Shown here in pieces: positions 16,829-25,530 of a DNA stretch of 64,000 nt. The notes beneath the pieces are model-generated. The model was not told where the DNA came from. It saw only the letters and a list, made by a program, of their open reading frames with translations, and made no database searches. This stretch comes from UBA2137 sp963740205 (GTDB lineage: Bacteria > Pseudomonadota > Alphaproteobacteria > Micavibrionales > Micavibrionaceae): assembly GCA_963740205.1 (NCBI GenBank), contig CAVUDD010000002.1:186001-250000 (forward strand). The letters are read 5' to 3'. Every line of letters begins with the position of its first letter. Positions within the stretch are counted from its first letter, which is position 1. Both the position numbers and the translations under genes were made by a program.

Positions 16829-17179
16829 TTAAAAACCAACAGATTTGCCACATCCGCATTTGGATGTCTCATTCGGATTTTGTATCAAGATACGCTTATT
16901 CCCTAGAGAATCGGTTGTATAGTCAACTTCCGTACCAAAGAAACGTAGAGCATCTGTTTTAGGTATGAACAGCTTGAACCGTCCATCAACGTCCAGAACA
17001 TCATCCTTCTCATCGATATCTTCACTTTTCAAAGGGCGCATATCATATTCATTACCGCTGCAACCTTTCCCCGTAAGAATAGACAAACGGATCCCTACCA
17101 TATCATCAGATACCTGTTTTTCGAGGTAATCCTTGGCAGAATCGGTCAACTTCAGTTCTTTTGTGGTTAATCCAAACAT
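16829..17179 (-). CDS. sufA: A-type iron-sulfur carrier (SufA/IscA, HesB family)
   Basis: A 116-residue A-type carrier that passes Fe-S clusters from the SufBCD scaffold to target proteins. The conserved cysteines are in GKGCSG (about residue 40) and the C-terminal CGCGKSVGF. Family landmarks LTDSAKDYLEKQ and GIRLSI are present. It is the last gene of the suf operon, 11 bases after sufT. Confidence 0.9.
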   Translation of the reverse strand: MFGLTTKELKLTDSAKDYLEKQVSDDMVGIRLSILTGKGCSGNEYDMRPLKSEDIDEKDDVLDVDGRFKLFIPKTDALRFFGTEVDYTTDSLGNKRILIQNPNETSKCGCGKSVGF

Positions 17180-17190
17180 TCTCTATTATC

Positions 17191-17619
17191 TCACGTAAAC
17201 ATATTAAGCTGTAATTTGGCTGTTTCGGCCATCATGGACGGGTCCCAGGTTGGATCCCAAACAATATCAACATCCACATGGCGAACACCCTCGAGTGGGA
17301 ATAAGGCAGATTGAACCATCATAGGCATTTCTTGTGCCACAGGACAGGCTGGTGAAGTCAGGGTCATTTCAACATAAAGGTCGGTTTGACCTTTATCATC
17401 ACCCTCCTCTACTTTTGTTCCTACGATTTTATATATCAGACCCAACTCATAAATATTGACTGGGATTTCAGGATCATAAACTTCACGCAATGCCGCCAAC
17501 GCTAAGACTGCTAAATCGGCATCCACTAAAATTTCTGCATTGGGTGGCACTGCCAATTCATCATAATTGTCTTCACCAACAGAGTTCTTAACCATTTCAA
17601 CGTTTGCTACTTGTTTCAT
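17191..17619 (-). CDS. sufT: SUF system maturation protein SufT (MIP18/DUF59 family)
   Basis: 142 residues with the MIP18 domain: ALREVYDPEIPVNIYELGLIY, then VEMTLTSPACPVAQEMPMMV with the conserved reactive Cys, and VDIVWDPTWDPSMM. SufT proteins help Fe-S cluster delivery or maturation. Its start overlaps the sufS stop by 4 bases. Confidence 0.92.
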   Translation of the reverse strand: MKQVANVEMVKNSVGEDNYDELAVPPNAEILVDADLAVLALAALREVYDPEIPVNIYELGLIYKIVGTKVEEGDDKGQTDLYVEMTLTSPACPVAQEMPMMVQSALFPLEGVRHVDVDIVWDPTWDPSMMAETAKLQLNMFT

Positions 17620-18854
17620 TTCAACATCTTATTACATTTTTCTAAAGCATTACATAAACTATCAATATCTTGGGTATCTGTATAAAGACCAAAAGAGGCC
17701 CTTACAGTTCCATCGACACCCAGTTTCTCCATTAAGGGCATACAACAGTGATGTCCTGTTCTTACATATACACCCATCTGATCGAGTAACATACCAACAT
17801 CGTTGTTTGCACACCCCTCAAGCTTAAATGAAAATATTCCTACGCGATTACCCTCACCGTATAATTTTAAACCTTCTATATTTTGCAACTTTTGCGCGCA
17901 GTACTCGGTCAATGCGTTTTCATGGACAATAATATTTTCCATACCAATTGATTCTATATAATCAATGGCTGCGCCCAGACCAATAATCTCTGCAATTGCT
18001 GGTGTGCCTGCCTCGAACTTAGCAGGCGAATCTTTGAATGTTGTGTGTTCGAAGGAAACAGTCTCTATCATGTCGCCGCCACCCTGATAGGGAGACATAC
18101 ACTCAAGCAACTCTTTGCGTCCCCACAACACCCCTACACCTGTTGGCCCATAAAGCTTGTGGCCTGTGAAGGTGAAAAAGTCACAATTTAAGGCGCGTAT
18201 GTTGATAAGTCTGTGGATAACTGATTGTGATCCATCAACCAAGACCTTTATGTCTTTATTGTATTTCTTAGCAATTTCAACGATTTGACCAACAGGATTA
18301 ATTATCCCAAGCGCATTGGAAATATCCACAACCCCTACTAGTTTTACCCTTGGGGATAATAGATCCTTGTACGCATTTATGTCTAAGGTGCCATCCGCCT
18401 GAATCGGGATGGTTTTAATCTCGAATCCTATTTTATCACGTAGCAATTGCCATGGCACTATGTTTGCGTGGTGTTCCATTTCACTCAAGATAACCTCATC
18501 ACCTTCAGACAGGTTATCACGCCCCCATGAATGCGCGACAAGATTGATGGCTTCGGTCGTATTGCGAGTAAAAACTATCTCGTCAGAATTGCCCTGAATG
18601 AAGTTTGCAACCTTTGCACGTACGTCCTCAAATGCTCGTGTTGTTTCCTGCGACCATGAATAGACACCACGATGCACATTTGCGTATCCATTTTCAAAGA
18701 CATCTCTCATGGCATCAATAACCATTTGAGGTTTTTGGGCGCTCGATGCCGTATCCAGATAAACAGGGTATTTTCCATTTACTGTTTTATTGAGCGCAGG
18801 GAAATCTACTTTCCACGGATTTGAATCCTGTTGGTGTTGAATGGCCTGTTTCAT
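17616..18854 (-). CDS. sufS: Cysteine desulfurase SufS
   Basis: A 412-residue PLP enzyme that supplies sulfur from cysteine for Fe-S assembly. The PLP lysine is Lys233 (FTGHKLYGPTG) and the persulfide Cys is Cys370 in VRTGHHCCMPL. YLDTASSAQKP and HRGVYSW match group II desulfurases. No sufE gene is seen in the window; a separate sulfur relay could be elsewhere. It overlaps both sufD and sufT by 4 bases. Confidence 0.95.
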   Translation of the reverse strand: MKQAIQHQQDSNPWKVDFPALNKTVNGKYPVYLDTASSAQKPQMVIDAMRDVFENGYANVHRGVYSWSQETTRAFEDVRAKVANFIQGNSDEIVFTRNTTEAINLVAHSWGRDNLSEGDEVILSEMEHHANIVPWQLLRDKIGFEIKTIPIQADGTLDINAYKDLLSPRVKLVGVVDISNALGIINPVGQIVEIAKKYNKDIKVLVDGSQSVIHRLINIRALNCDFFTFTGHKLYGPTGVGVLWGRKELLECMSPYQGGGDMIETVSFEHTTFKDSPAKFEAGTPAIAEIIGLGAAIDYIESIGMENIIVHENALTEYCAQKLQNIEGLKLYGEGNRVGIFSFKLEGCANNDVGMLLDQMGVYVRTGHHCCMPLMEKLGVDGTVRASFGLYTDTQDIDSLCNALEKCNKMLK

Positions 18855-19996
18855 GTTTGCATATCCTTCAGGCGATTACTCAACCAGTTGTAAGCCTGAT
18901 CACGGAACTTCTCGTTTTCAAATTTTTCCAATAATTCCTCTGCAAAGGCTTGCAACAGAAGGGCTTTAGCCTCTTTTTCAGGTATTCCACGACTACGCAA
19001 ATAGAATAATTGCTGCTTATCCATCTGGCCAGTTGTGGCACCATGTGCACATTCAACATCATCGGCATATATTTCAAGCTCTGGCTTAGTATCCATTTCG
19101 GCAAAGCGCGACAGTAAAATGGCTCTGGACATCTGGTTAGCGTTAGTTTGTTGTGCGTCTTTAGCAACATAAACCTTGCCCTGAAATACGCCCCTCGCTT
19201 TATCATCTATAATGCTTTTGACGTTTTGATGTGAAACACTCCCACCAGATATGTGGTTCATCGTTACGCTCAAATCGGTAATTTCATTATCTTTTAATAG
19301 GTTAAGCGTATTTATATCAACCTTAGACTCATCTCCGTTAACATCGATGGCTAACTCTTGACGATATAACGCTTTTCCTTCGCCACCAGCAAGTCCATTA
19401 TAGCTGTATTGAGCCTTACTCATAAGCTCCAACGCGCCAACATGAGTAATCACTGCGTCCGCGCTTGGAGCGTGCCTGTAATGGCTTAGAGAGGCATTCT
19501 GGCCTATATTGACAATCAAAAGCGCATTAACCCAACAATCCTGAGCATTATAAAAGCTTTCTATCAACTCAACATTACTATTGTCGGCAATGTTTAGAAT
19601 AACAATAGGCATAAAGGCAGAGCCTGTTTCAGTCTTGTAACTAATCTCAATTGGCTCTTGAATATCAGTGTTTTGAGGAATATCTACGTAAATTATTTCT
19701 TCATTTAAATTATTAGAAAAATAATATAGTTTATTGTTATTATTTATTTTTTTGTTGTTCTTAATGTATTTACTTAGGCAATCAGTATATCCAGAACTTT
19801 CACCATCAAGTCTTTGAATATATTGACTATCTATACCTTTGATATCCACATTACCATCGTGTCCTGTCAAAGACAGTTGTTTTAATCGTTTTGCAAGGGG
19901 CGTGTACTGCCATCCCTCCTCTTTCGAAGTCGGCAAATCATTAAGATCAATGATGACCTTATCTTCATTGGCTGGTTGAATGGCGTTTGCAAGCAT
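18851..19996 (-). CDS. sufD: Fe-S cluster assembly scaffold subunit SufD
   Basis: A 381-residue SufD, partner of SufB and SufC in the SufBC2D scaffold. The beta-helix core and the C-terminal segment DVECAHGATTGQMDKQQLFYLRSRGIPEKEAKALLLQAF are diagnostic. The middle region around IKNNKKINNNNKLYYFSNN is Asn-rich and AT-rich, probably a surface loop. It starts 2 bases after sufC. Confidence 0.94.
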   Translation of the reverse strand: MLANAIQPANEDKVIIDLNDLPTSKEEGWQYTPLAKRLKQLSLTGHDGNVDIKGIDSQYIQRLDGESSGYTDCLSKYIKNNKKINNNNKLYYFSNNLNEEIIYVDIPQNTDIQEPIEISYKTETGSAFMPIVILNIADNSNVELIESFYNAQDCWVNALLIVNIGQNASLSHYRHAPSADAVITHVGALELMSKAQYSYNGLAGGEGKALYRQELAIDVNGDESKVDINTLNLLKDNEITDLSVTMNHISGGSVSHQNVKSIIDDKARGVFQGKVYVAKDAQQTNANQMSRAILLSRFAEMDTKPELEIYADDVECAHGATTGQMDKQQLFYLRSRGIPEKEAKALLLQAFAEELLEKFENEKFRDQAYNWLSNRLKDMQT

Positions 19997-19998
19997 AC

Positions 19999-20748
19999 TC
20001 AGGCTGCCTCACCCAATAAGTCTTCATAACCTTTGGCTTCCAATTCCTTGGCAAGCTCGGCATCGCCTGATTTCACAATGCGCCCCTTTGCCATGATGTG
20101 GACATGGTCAGGCTTAATGTAATCAAGCAGACGTTGATAATGTGTAATCACAAGAAACGAGCGCTCCTCATTACGAAGCGCATTCACACCATTAGAAACA
20201 GTCTTGAGCGCATCAATATCCAAACCACTGTCTGTTTCATCCATAACAATGAATTGAGGCTCCAGCATTGCCATTTGTAAGACTTCGTTACGTTTTTTCT
20301 CGCCACCGGAAAAGCCCACATTCACAGCACGCTTAATCATGTCGTCAGCAATACCCAATTCTTTTTGCGTAGATTTCATCTTTTTCAAGAAACCCAAAGA
20401 ATCCAATTCTTCTTCACCGCGACCTTTACGCACAGAATTCACAGCAGTTTTCAGGAAATTGGTCATTTGAACACCTGGAATTTCAACAGGGTATTGGAAT
20501 GCCAAGAACACACCTTCGGCGGCGCGCTCTTCTGGTTCCATACCCAAGATATCCTTACCATTCATGGTCACAGATCCACTCGTTACCTCATAGCCCTCGC
20601 GACCAGACAGAACATAGGACAGAGTAGACTTCCCTGCTCCGTTAGGTCCCATCATGGCATGAACTTCACCCGGCTTAATCTCGAGTGAAAACCCCTTTAA
20701 AATCTCTTTGCCGTTTATCTCGGCATGTAAATTATCAATTTTAATCAT
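19999..20748 (-). CDS. sufC: Fe-S cluster assembly ATPase SufC
   Basis: A 249-residue ABC-type ATPase that drives conformational change of SufBD. Walker A GPNGAGKST, signature SGGEKKR, and Walker B FIVMDETDSGLD are intact. The upstream 9-30 bases, including the likely GGAGG ribosome-binding site, belong to a decayed gene. The usual sufB-sufC junction is therefore broken by about 920 bases of inserted or decayed sequence. Confidence 0.95.
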   Translation of the reverse strand: MIKIDNLHAEINGKEILKGFSLEIKPGEVHAMMGPNGAGKSTLSYVLSGREGYEVTSGSVTMNGKDILGMEPEERAAEGVFLAFQYPVEIPGVQMTNFLKTAVNSVRKGRGEEELDSLGFLKKMKSTQKELGIADDMIKRAVNVGFSGGEKKRNEVLQMAMLEPQFIVMDETDSGLDIDALKTVSNGVNALRNEERSFLVITHYQRLLDYIKPDHVHIMAKGRIVKSGDAELAKELEAKGYEDLLGEAA

Positions 20749-20757
20749 TTTCTAATT

Positions 20758-21190
20758 CTATCCTCCCATACCAAAAACTTTATCTGCAGCGATTGTAGCA
20801 TCGTAATACTTATGTCTTCATCAGTAGCCATTATCATCTCGCTATTTCCGTACATTAAATTTCCTGTCTTATTTTCCTAATATATGTCCACAACGTCCGT
20901 CAGTTTAATAGCTTCTGACTTCAAGCCCATTTGCCATTCTTTAGATATACTTCCATCACTGTGTTTTAAGAATTAGCTACTCCCTGTATAAAACCTGCAT
21001 GAGGCACTTCTTTGATAGCCTTTTCTTAAATGCTTCTAGGTTGTTTTCAGCAATTTCAAAATCTACTATGTGAAACAGAAACACACATAGACTGAATAAC
21101 TTAAAGATATCCTTATTATCATTCCATAAACTCTTAATATGCCCTCTAACTAAAAATATTAAAAAATTCTCTGCTGTTCACCCAACACTC
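20758..21190 (-). pseudogene. Decayed gene between sufB and sufC
   Basis: Minus-strand protein-like segments lie in different frames separated by stops. They read in order ENNLEAFKK, KAIKEVPHAGFIQGVANS, HSDGSISKEWQMGLKSEAI, MYGNSEMIMATDED and KYYDATIAADKVFGMGG, the last ending in TAG 20758-20760 just before sufC. The pattern of plausible peptides hopping frames suggests an old gene with several frameshifts. I do not recognise the parent family. It may be the remains of an extra suf-operon gene or part of an insertion. Confidence 0.5.
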
Positions 21191-21205
21191 CCCTCTTATA
21201 TAATT

Positions 21206-21248
21206 TGTCATTCCCTGAATTTGCCAAAGCAAATTCTAAGGGAATCCA
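21206..21248. repeat. Palindromic repeat, diverged copy
   Basis: Hairpin with inner arms GAATTTGC/GCAAATTC and outer arms ATTCCCT/AGGGAAT, beginning GTCATTCCC and ending GGGAATCCA. It resembles the two palindromes flanking the GIY-YIG gene but is diverged. Confidence 0.6.
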
Positions 21249-21263
21249 GAGAAACACAAGTAT

Positions 21264-21303
21264 GGATTGCCTAGAATTCGCTTAACGAATTCGGGCAATG
21301 ACA
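21264..21303. repeat. Palindromic repeat, left copy beside GIY-YIG gene
   Basis: GGATTGCC, inner palindrome GAATTCG-CTTAA-CGAATTC, then GGGCAATGACA. Near-identical to the copy at 21622-21662 on the other side of the GIY-YIG gene and in the same orientation. Confidence 0.8.
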
Positions 21304-21320
21304 CGATAGTTTGTTGGCTG

Positions 21321-21608
21321 TTAAAACAAATCATTATATAAATCTTTCCAATCCTTATTTTCCTTCTCAATCAGGTCTATTTTGGCCTGACGTGTATATT
21401 TCTTTAATCGTTTCTCCCTATGTATTGCATTCTCAACATCATCATATTGCTCAAACCAAATCAGATTTTTAACATTGTGCTCAGAGGTAAATCCTTCAGC
21501 TAAATTATTCTTATGCTCATATGTTCTTTTCTTTAAATCGGACGTTACACCGATATATAACGTTCCGTTTTTCTGACTTGCTAAAATATATGTGTAGTAT
21601 TTCTTCAT
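21321..21608 (-). CDS. GIY-YIG endonuclease domain protein (UPF0213-like)
   Basis: A 95-residue single-domain GIY-YIG nuclease. The two motif strands are YYTYILAS and TLYIGVTSDLKKR, and AIHREKRLKKYTR supplies the conserved Glu. Such small stand-alone proteins are common, patchily distributed and often of unknown role. It is flanked within 15-20 bases by near-identical palindromes and sits inside the suf operon on the same strand, suggesting it arrived as a small mobile unit. Confidence 0.88.
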   Translation of the reverse strand: MKKYYTYILASQKNGTLYIGVTSDLKKRTYEHKNNLAEGFTSEHNVKNLIWFEQYDDVENAIHREKRLKKYTRQAKIDLIEKENKDWKDLYNDLF

Positions 21609-21621
21609 CCTTAATTTATCT

Positions 21622-21662
21622 GGATTGCCCTAAAATTCGTGTGACGAATTCGGGCAATGACA
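21622..21662. repeat. Palindromic repeat, right copy beside GIY-YIG gene
   Basis: GGATTGCCC, inner arms AAATTCGT/ACGAATT, then CGGGCAATGACA. It matches the repeat at 21264-21303 at most positions and ends 8 bases before the sufB stop. Confidence 0.8.
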
Positions 21663-21669
21663 TTTTTGG

Positions 21670-23123
21670 CTACCCGACACTTCCTTCAAGGCTAATGCCC
21701 ACTAGCTTCTGCGCCTCTACGGCGAATTCCATCGGTAAATGCTGCATGACTTCACGGCAGAAGCCATTAACGATAAGCGCAAGTGCCTCTTCTTCGTTAA
21801 TGCCGCGTTGACGGCAATAGAAAAGTTGGTCTTCACTAATTTTCGAAGTGGTCGCCTCATGTTCCAACTGGGCTGTCGGGTTTTTACATTCGATATAGGG
21901 CACCGTATGTGCGCCACACGTACTGCCGATTAGCAGTGAATCACATTGTGTGAAATTACGTGCGTCCTCTGCCCCAGGCAAAATTTTAACCTGACCGCGA
22001 TAGGTACTATCCGAATGACCAGCACTAATCCCCTTGGCAATAATGCGCGAACGCGTGCCCTTACCCATATGGATCATCTTTGTACCTGTATCGGCCTGCT
22101 GATAGTTATTGGTAATGGCTACTGAATAAAATTCACCTTGGGAATAATCACCCTTTAAAATACATGATGGATATTTCCAAGTCACCGCAGAACCAGTTTC
22201 AACCTGCGTCCAAGAGATTTTAGAACGCGCACCCTCGCAAATTCCGCGTTTGGTTACGAAATTATAGATACCGCCTTTGCCGTTCTCATCGCCTGGGTAC
22301 CAGTTCTGAACTGTTGAGTATTTAATCTCTGCATCTTCATGTGCGACAAGCTCCACAACAGCGGCGTGGAGTTGACGCTCATCACGCATAGGCGCAGTAC
22401 AGCCCTCGAGATAGGACACATAGCTTCCCTTCTCTGCCACAATCAACGTACGCTCGAACTGACCTGTATTGAGCTCATTGATACGGAAATACGTGGAAAG
22501 CTCCATAGGGCAACGTAGCCCCTCGGGAATATATACAAATGACCCATCGGTAAACACAGCCGCATTAAGGCAGGCATGTTTGTTATCGTGGTAAGGCACA
22601 ACAGAGCCCATATATTTTTTCACAAGCTCTGGATGTTCTTTAATGGCCTCCGAGATTGAGCAGAAGATAACGCCAGATTCTCTTAATTTTGCTTTAAATG
22701 TTGTGGCGACAGATACAGAGTCGAAAACAACATCAACGGCAACCCCAGCCAGCATTTCCTGCTCGCGTAAGGGAATACCAAGCTTTTCGTATGTTTCAAG
22801 AAGTTTAGGGTCCACCTCGTCCAGAGATTTAGGCTTATCACCTGATTTAGGCGCAGAGAAATAATAGGCATCCTGATAATCAAGTTCGGGTAATCGACCT
22901 TCGACCATTTAGGCTCGGGCATAGTCAACCAATGACGGTATGCCTTAAGGCGATATTCCAACATCCACTCTGGTTCTTCCTTTTTGGCAGAGATAAAGCG
23001 GACAATATCTTCGTTTAGACCCTTTGGCGCCTTATCGGACTCAATATCCGTAACAAAGCCCGCCTCATATTTCTTGAGTGACTCTACGCTTTCGATTGTT
23101 TGGGCATTAATACGGTTGCTCAT
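21670..23123 (-). pseudogene. sufB: Fe-S cluster assembly scaffold SufB, broken by one frameshift (probable sequence error)
   Basis: The N-terminus (MSNRINAQTIESVESL to EPKWSKVDYP) is read from ATG 23121-23123. The rest, from PELDYQDAYYFSAPK to the C-terminus, is in another frame. One base is missing near 22885-22895 in CGATTACCCGAACTTG; restoring it gives a continuous 484-residue SufB of normal length. The conserved ENGKGGIYNFVTKRG and ECKNPTAQLEHEATTSKISEDQLFYCRQRGI are intact. It overlaps the Rrf2 regulator stop by 4 bases. No other sufB is present in the window, and the rest of the operon is intact, so I favour a sequencing error over a dead gene. Confidence 0.9.
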
Positions 23124-23515
23124 GCAAAATCCTTTAGGGTTAAATTTCCAAGGGCATCGCGCACTGCGCCATTAATTTTTTGCCATCTACCGTTTAAGGC
23201 ACAACTGTTTGCCAATTCACATGCCACCGCGCTTTCCTCTACGCAAGACGTCAAAGCCACAGGCCCATCTATTGCCTCGATGATATGTGCCGCTGATATA
23301 TCATTGGCGTTGGCTGCAAGTTTGTAACCCCCGTTTGCACCGCGCGTAGAGGTCACTATTCCACCATTTGATAATAGCTTTAAAACCTTGGCAGCGGTTG
23401 GTTCGGGAATATGTGTGTTTTCGGCAATTTGTGCAGATGAAAGGCACACGTCATTGTGGCTCATGTAAGAGAGAACCACTATGCCGTAATCCGCCATTTT
23501 AGATAGCTTAATCAT
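23120..23515 (-). CDS. Rrf2-family Fe-S regulator of the suf operon
   Basis: A 131-residue Rrf2 regulator (SUF-type IscR relative). The winged helix occupies about 1-70 (IPEPTAAKVLKLLSNGGIVTSTRGANGGYKL). Cys91, Cys99 and Cys105 match the IscR cluster-binding triad. It is the first gene of the suf operon and overlaps sufB by 4 bases, so it most likely senses Fe-S status and represses its own operon. A 19-bp palindrome just upstream is a candidate operator. Confidence 0.92.
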   Translation of the reverse strand: MIKLSKMADYGIVVLSYMSHNDVCLSSAQIAENTHIPEPTAAKVLKLLSNGGIVTSTRGANGGYKLAANANDISAAHIIEAIDGPVALTSCVEESAVACELANSCALNGRWQKINGAVRDALGNLTLKDFA

Positions 23516-23528
23516 CTTAAACCTTAAT

Positions 23529-23578
23529 CAGTACTAATTTCGTACGGTTTATATCGTTCATATAGGCATAAAAGCAAG
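23529..23578 (-). promoter_or_regulatory. Putative suf promoter and Rrf2 operator
   Basis: 23529-23547 is an imperfect 9-1-9 palindrome (CAGTACTAA and TTCGTACGG, seven of nine positions symmetric), 13 bases before the regulator start. On the minus strand a TTGCTT box (23573-23578) and GATATA or TATAAA (23548-23555) lie just upstream, so a bound repressor would overlap the promoter. Assignment is from position and symmetry only. Confidence 0.4.
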
Positions 23579-23644
23579 GGAATTCTTGGATTTTTTTGAT
23601 ATGAATTTAATAAAACGCTAATGTTTTTTAGGTAAACTTGAAAC

Positions 23645-23755
23645 ATGAAAACAAAATTCGATTTTAAAGGCGCTGCAGAGGCTCGTATTCAGTTATCGGC
23701 AGGAATACATGAAATTAATGGTATTTCCTCACTTGAAATGCCCACGATTTCATAA
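23645..23755 (+). CDS. Possible small ORF (36 aa)
   Basis: ATG to TAA encoding 36 residues starting MKTKFDFKGAAEARIQL. There is no strong ribosome-binding site. It lies in the 425-base gap between the suf regulator and prfC, divergent from suf. Coding status is uncertain. Confidence 0.3.
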   Translation: MKTKFDFKGAAEARIQLSAGIHEINGISSLEMPTIS

Positions 23756-23816
23756 TTATATCAATTATTTAAATGTTATATTCGTATTAATTTTATGTAT
23801 TTGATAAGATTTAAGT

Positions 23817-23936
23817 ATGGCAAATAAAGCAGGGATACCATTTAGAGCGGCGGCAAACGGATTGAACACTTCGGGTGGCAAACCTGTTGCACGACCTTCT
23901 GGTCGTAGTGGAATGAGAGTTCCAGGACTGGCTTAG
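23817..23936 (+). CDS. Possible small ORF (39 aa, Gly/Ala/Arg-rich)
   Basis: ATG to TAG encoding 39 residues, starting MANKAGIPFRAAANG and ending GMRVPGLA. It is basic and Gly/Ala/Pro-rich and has higher GC than the flanking spacer, which favours real coding. No clear Shine-Dalgarno sequence is visible. It ends 4 bases before the convergent prfC stop. No family recognised. Confidence 0.35.
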   Translation: MANKAGIPFRAAANGLNTSGGKPVARPSGRSGMRVPGLA

Positions 23937-23940
23937 AGCC

Positions 23941-25530
23941 TTATCTCGTTGCTAAAAACTGAATATCTTTATATTTATCCTTAACATCATCAAGATGCCA
24001 AGCATTACGTGCCAAAAAGACTGGATCATCATCATGGTCATTGGCAACTGCCATTCTATTTGAATCAATGAATTCCTTTACCTTTTTGGGATCACCCTCA
24101 ATCCAACGTGCCGTATGAAGGTTTACCTGCTCGAAATGTGCAGGAATATCATATTCCGTACGTATACGGTCAGCCAGAACATCAAATTGAAGTGGGCCTA
24201 CCACACCAACTATCCATTGAGAATCTAGTAGAGGCTTGAAAACACGCGCTACACCCTCTTCTGCCAATTGCTGAAGTGCTGCGCCCAAATGTTTTGCCTT
24301 CATTGGATCATCAGGTATTACACGTTGCATATATTCAGGTGCAAATGAAGGAATCCCTGTAAAGGTCAAATTTTCACCTTCGGTCAAAACATCACCAATT
24401 CGAAGGTTTCCGTGGTTGGGTAATCCAATAATATCGCCCGGATAGGCTTCTTCTGCCATTTCACGGTCTTGCGCGAGGAAAAGCTGTGGTGAATGCATAG
24501 TTAACATTTTACCTGAGCGAGAATGTTTTAACTTCATACCACGCTTGAATATTCCACTACAAATCCTTGTAAATGCTATTCTATCTCTGTGCTTAGGATC
24601 CATGTTTGCCTGTATTTTAAATACAAAACCAGTGACCTTGTTTTCATCAGGTTTTACCATGCGCTCTTCTGTTTTTTGCGCACGCGGTGAAGGTGCAAAT
24701 CGTGCCAAACCATCCAATAATTCGCGTACACCAAAATTATTAACCGCACTCCCGAAATAAACAGGCGTCATGTGACCTTCATTGTAACTTTCTTTGTCAA
24801 AATCAGGACAGAGTTCACGCACCATTTTGACCTCGTCGCGCAAGGCTTCAACCTGATCAGCGGGTAAATGTTCCTCAATCTTGGGATCATCAATACCCTT
24901 ACAGGTAATGCCTTGGCTCATTTTACTACCCTGCCCTCTATCAAACAGGATAAGCTCGTCCTTAAACAGGTCATAACAGCCTTTAAAATCACGTCCCATA
25001 CCTATTGGCCAAGACGCAGGTGTTACATCAAGGGCAAGCTTCTTTTCAATCTCGTCCATAAGAGAGAAAACATCCTGCCCATCTCTATCCATTTTGTTGA
25101 TAAAGGTAATAATTGGAATATCGCGTAAACGACAAACCTCAAACAGCTTTAAAGTTTGTGTTTCAATACCCTTGGCACAATCAATCACCATGACCGCGCT
25201 ATCTACAGCAGTCAGCGTTCTGTACGTATCCTCACTGAAATCTTCGTGACCAGGCGTATCCAGAAGGTTGAAAGTAATATCATCATACTCAAACGTCATC
25301 ACAGAGGACGCAACGGAAATACCACGTTCTTGCTCAACCTTCATCCAGTCAGAACGCGCACGTCTACGGTCACCCTTTGCCTTTACCTCACCCGCAAGCT
25401 GGATAGCACCGCCAAACAACAAAAGTTTTTCTGTAAGTGTTGTTTTACCTGCATCAGGATGAGAAATAATCGCAAAAGTTCTGCGTTTTTCCAGTATGTC
25501 GTCAATCTTACTCAATGAGCTTACCTTCAA
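23941..25530 (-). CDS. prfC: Peptide chain release factor 3
   Basis: A 529-residue translational GTPase that recycles RF1/RF2 after peptide release. G1 SHPDAGKTT, G2 region RGISVASSVMTFEY, G3 DTPGHEDFSEDTYRTL and G4 NKMDRDG are all intact, and VVGPLQFDVLADRI is typical of RF3. The start overlaps the DUF1491 gene by 23 bases; no shorter start gives the family N-terminus, so the overlap is accepted. Confidence 0.95.
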   Translation of the reverse strand: MKVSSLSKIDDILEKRRTFAIISHPDAGKTTLTEKLLLFGGAIQLAGEVKAKGDRRRARSDWMKVEQERGISVASSVMTFEYDDITFNLLDTPGHEDFSEDTYRTLTAVDSAVMVIDCAKGIETQTLKLFEVCRLRDIPIITFINKMDRDGQDVFSLMDEIEKKLALDVTPASWPIGMGRDFKGCYDLFKDELILFDRGQGSKMSQGITCKGIDDPKIEEHLPADQVEALRDEVKMVRELCPDFDKESYNEGHMTPVYFGSAVNNFGVRELLDGLARFAPSPRAQKTEERMVKPDENKVTGFVFKIQANMDPKHRDRIAFTRICSGIFKRGMKLKHSRSGKMLTMHSPQLFLAQDREMAEEAYPGDIIGLPNHGNLRIGDVLTEGENLTFTGIPSFAPEYMQRVIPDDPMKAKHLGAALQQLAEEGVARVFKPLLDSQWIVGVVGPLQFDVLADRIRTEYDIPAHFEQVNLHTARWIEGDPKKVKEFIDSNRMAVANDHDDDPVFLARNAWHLDDVKDKYKDIQFLATR

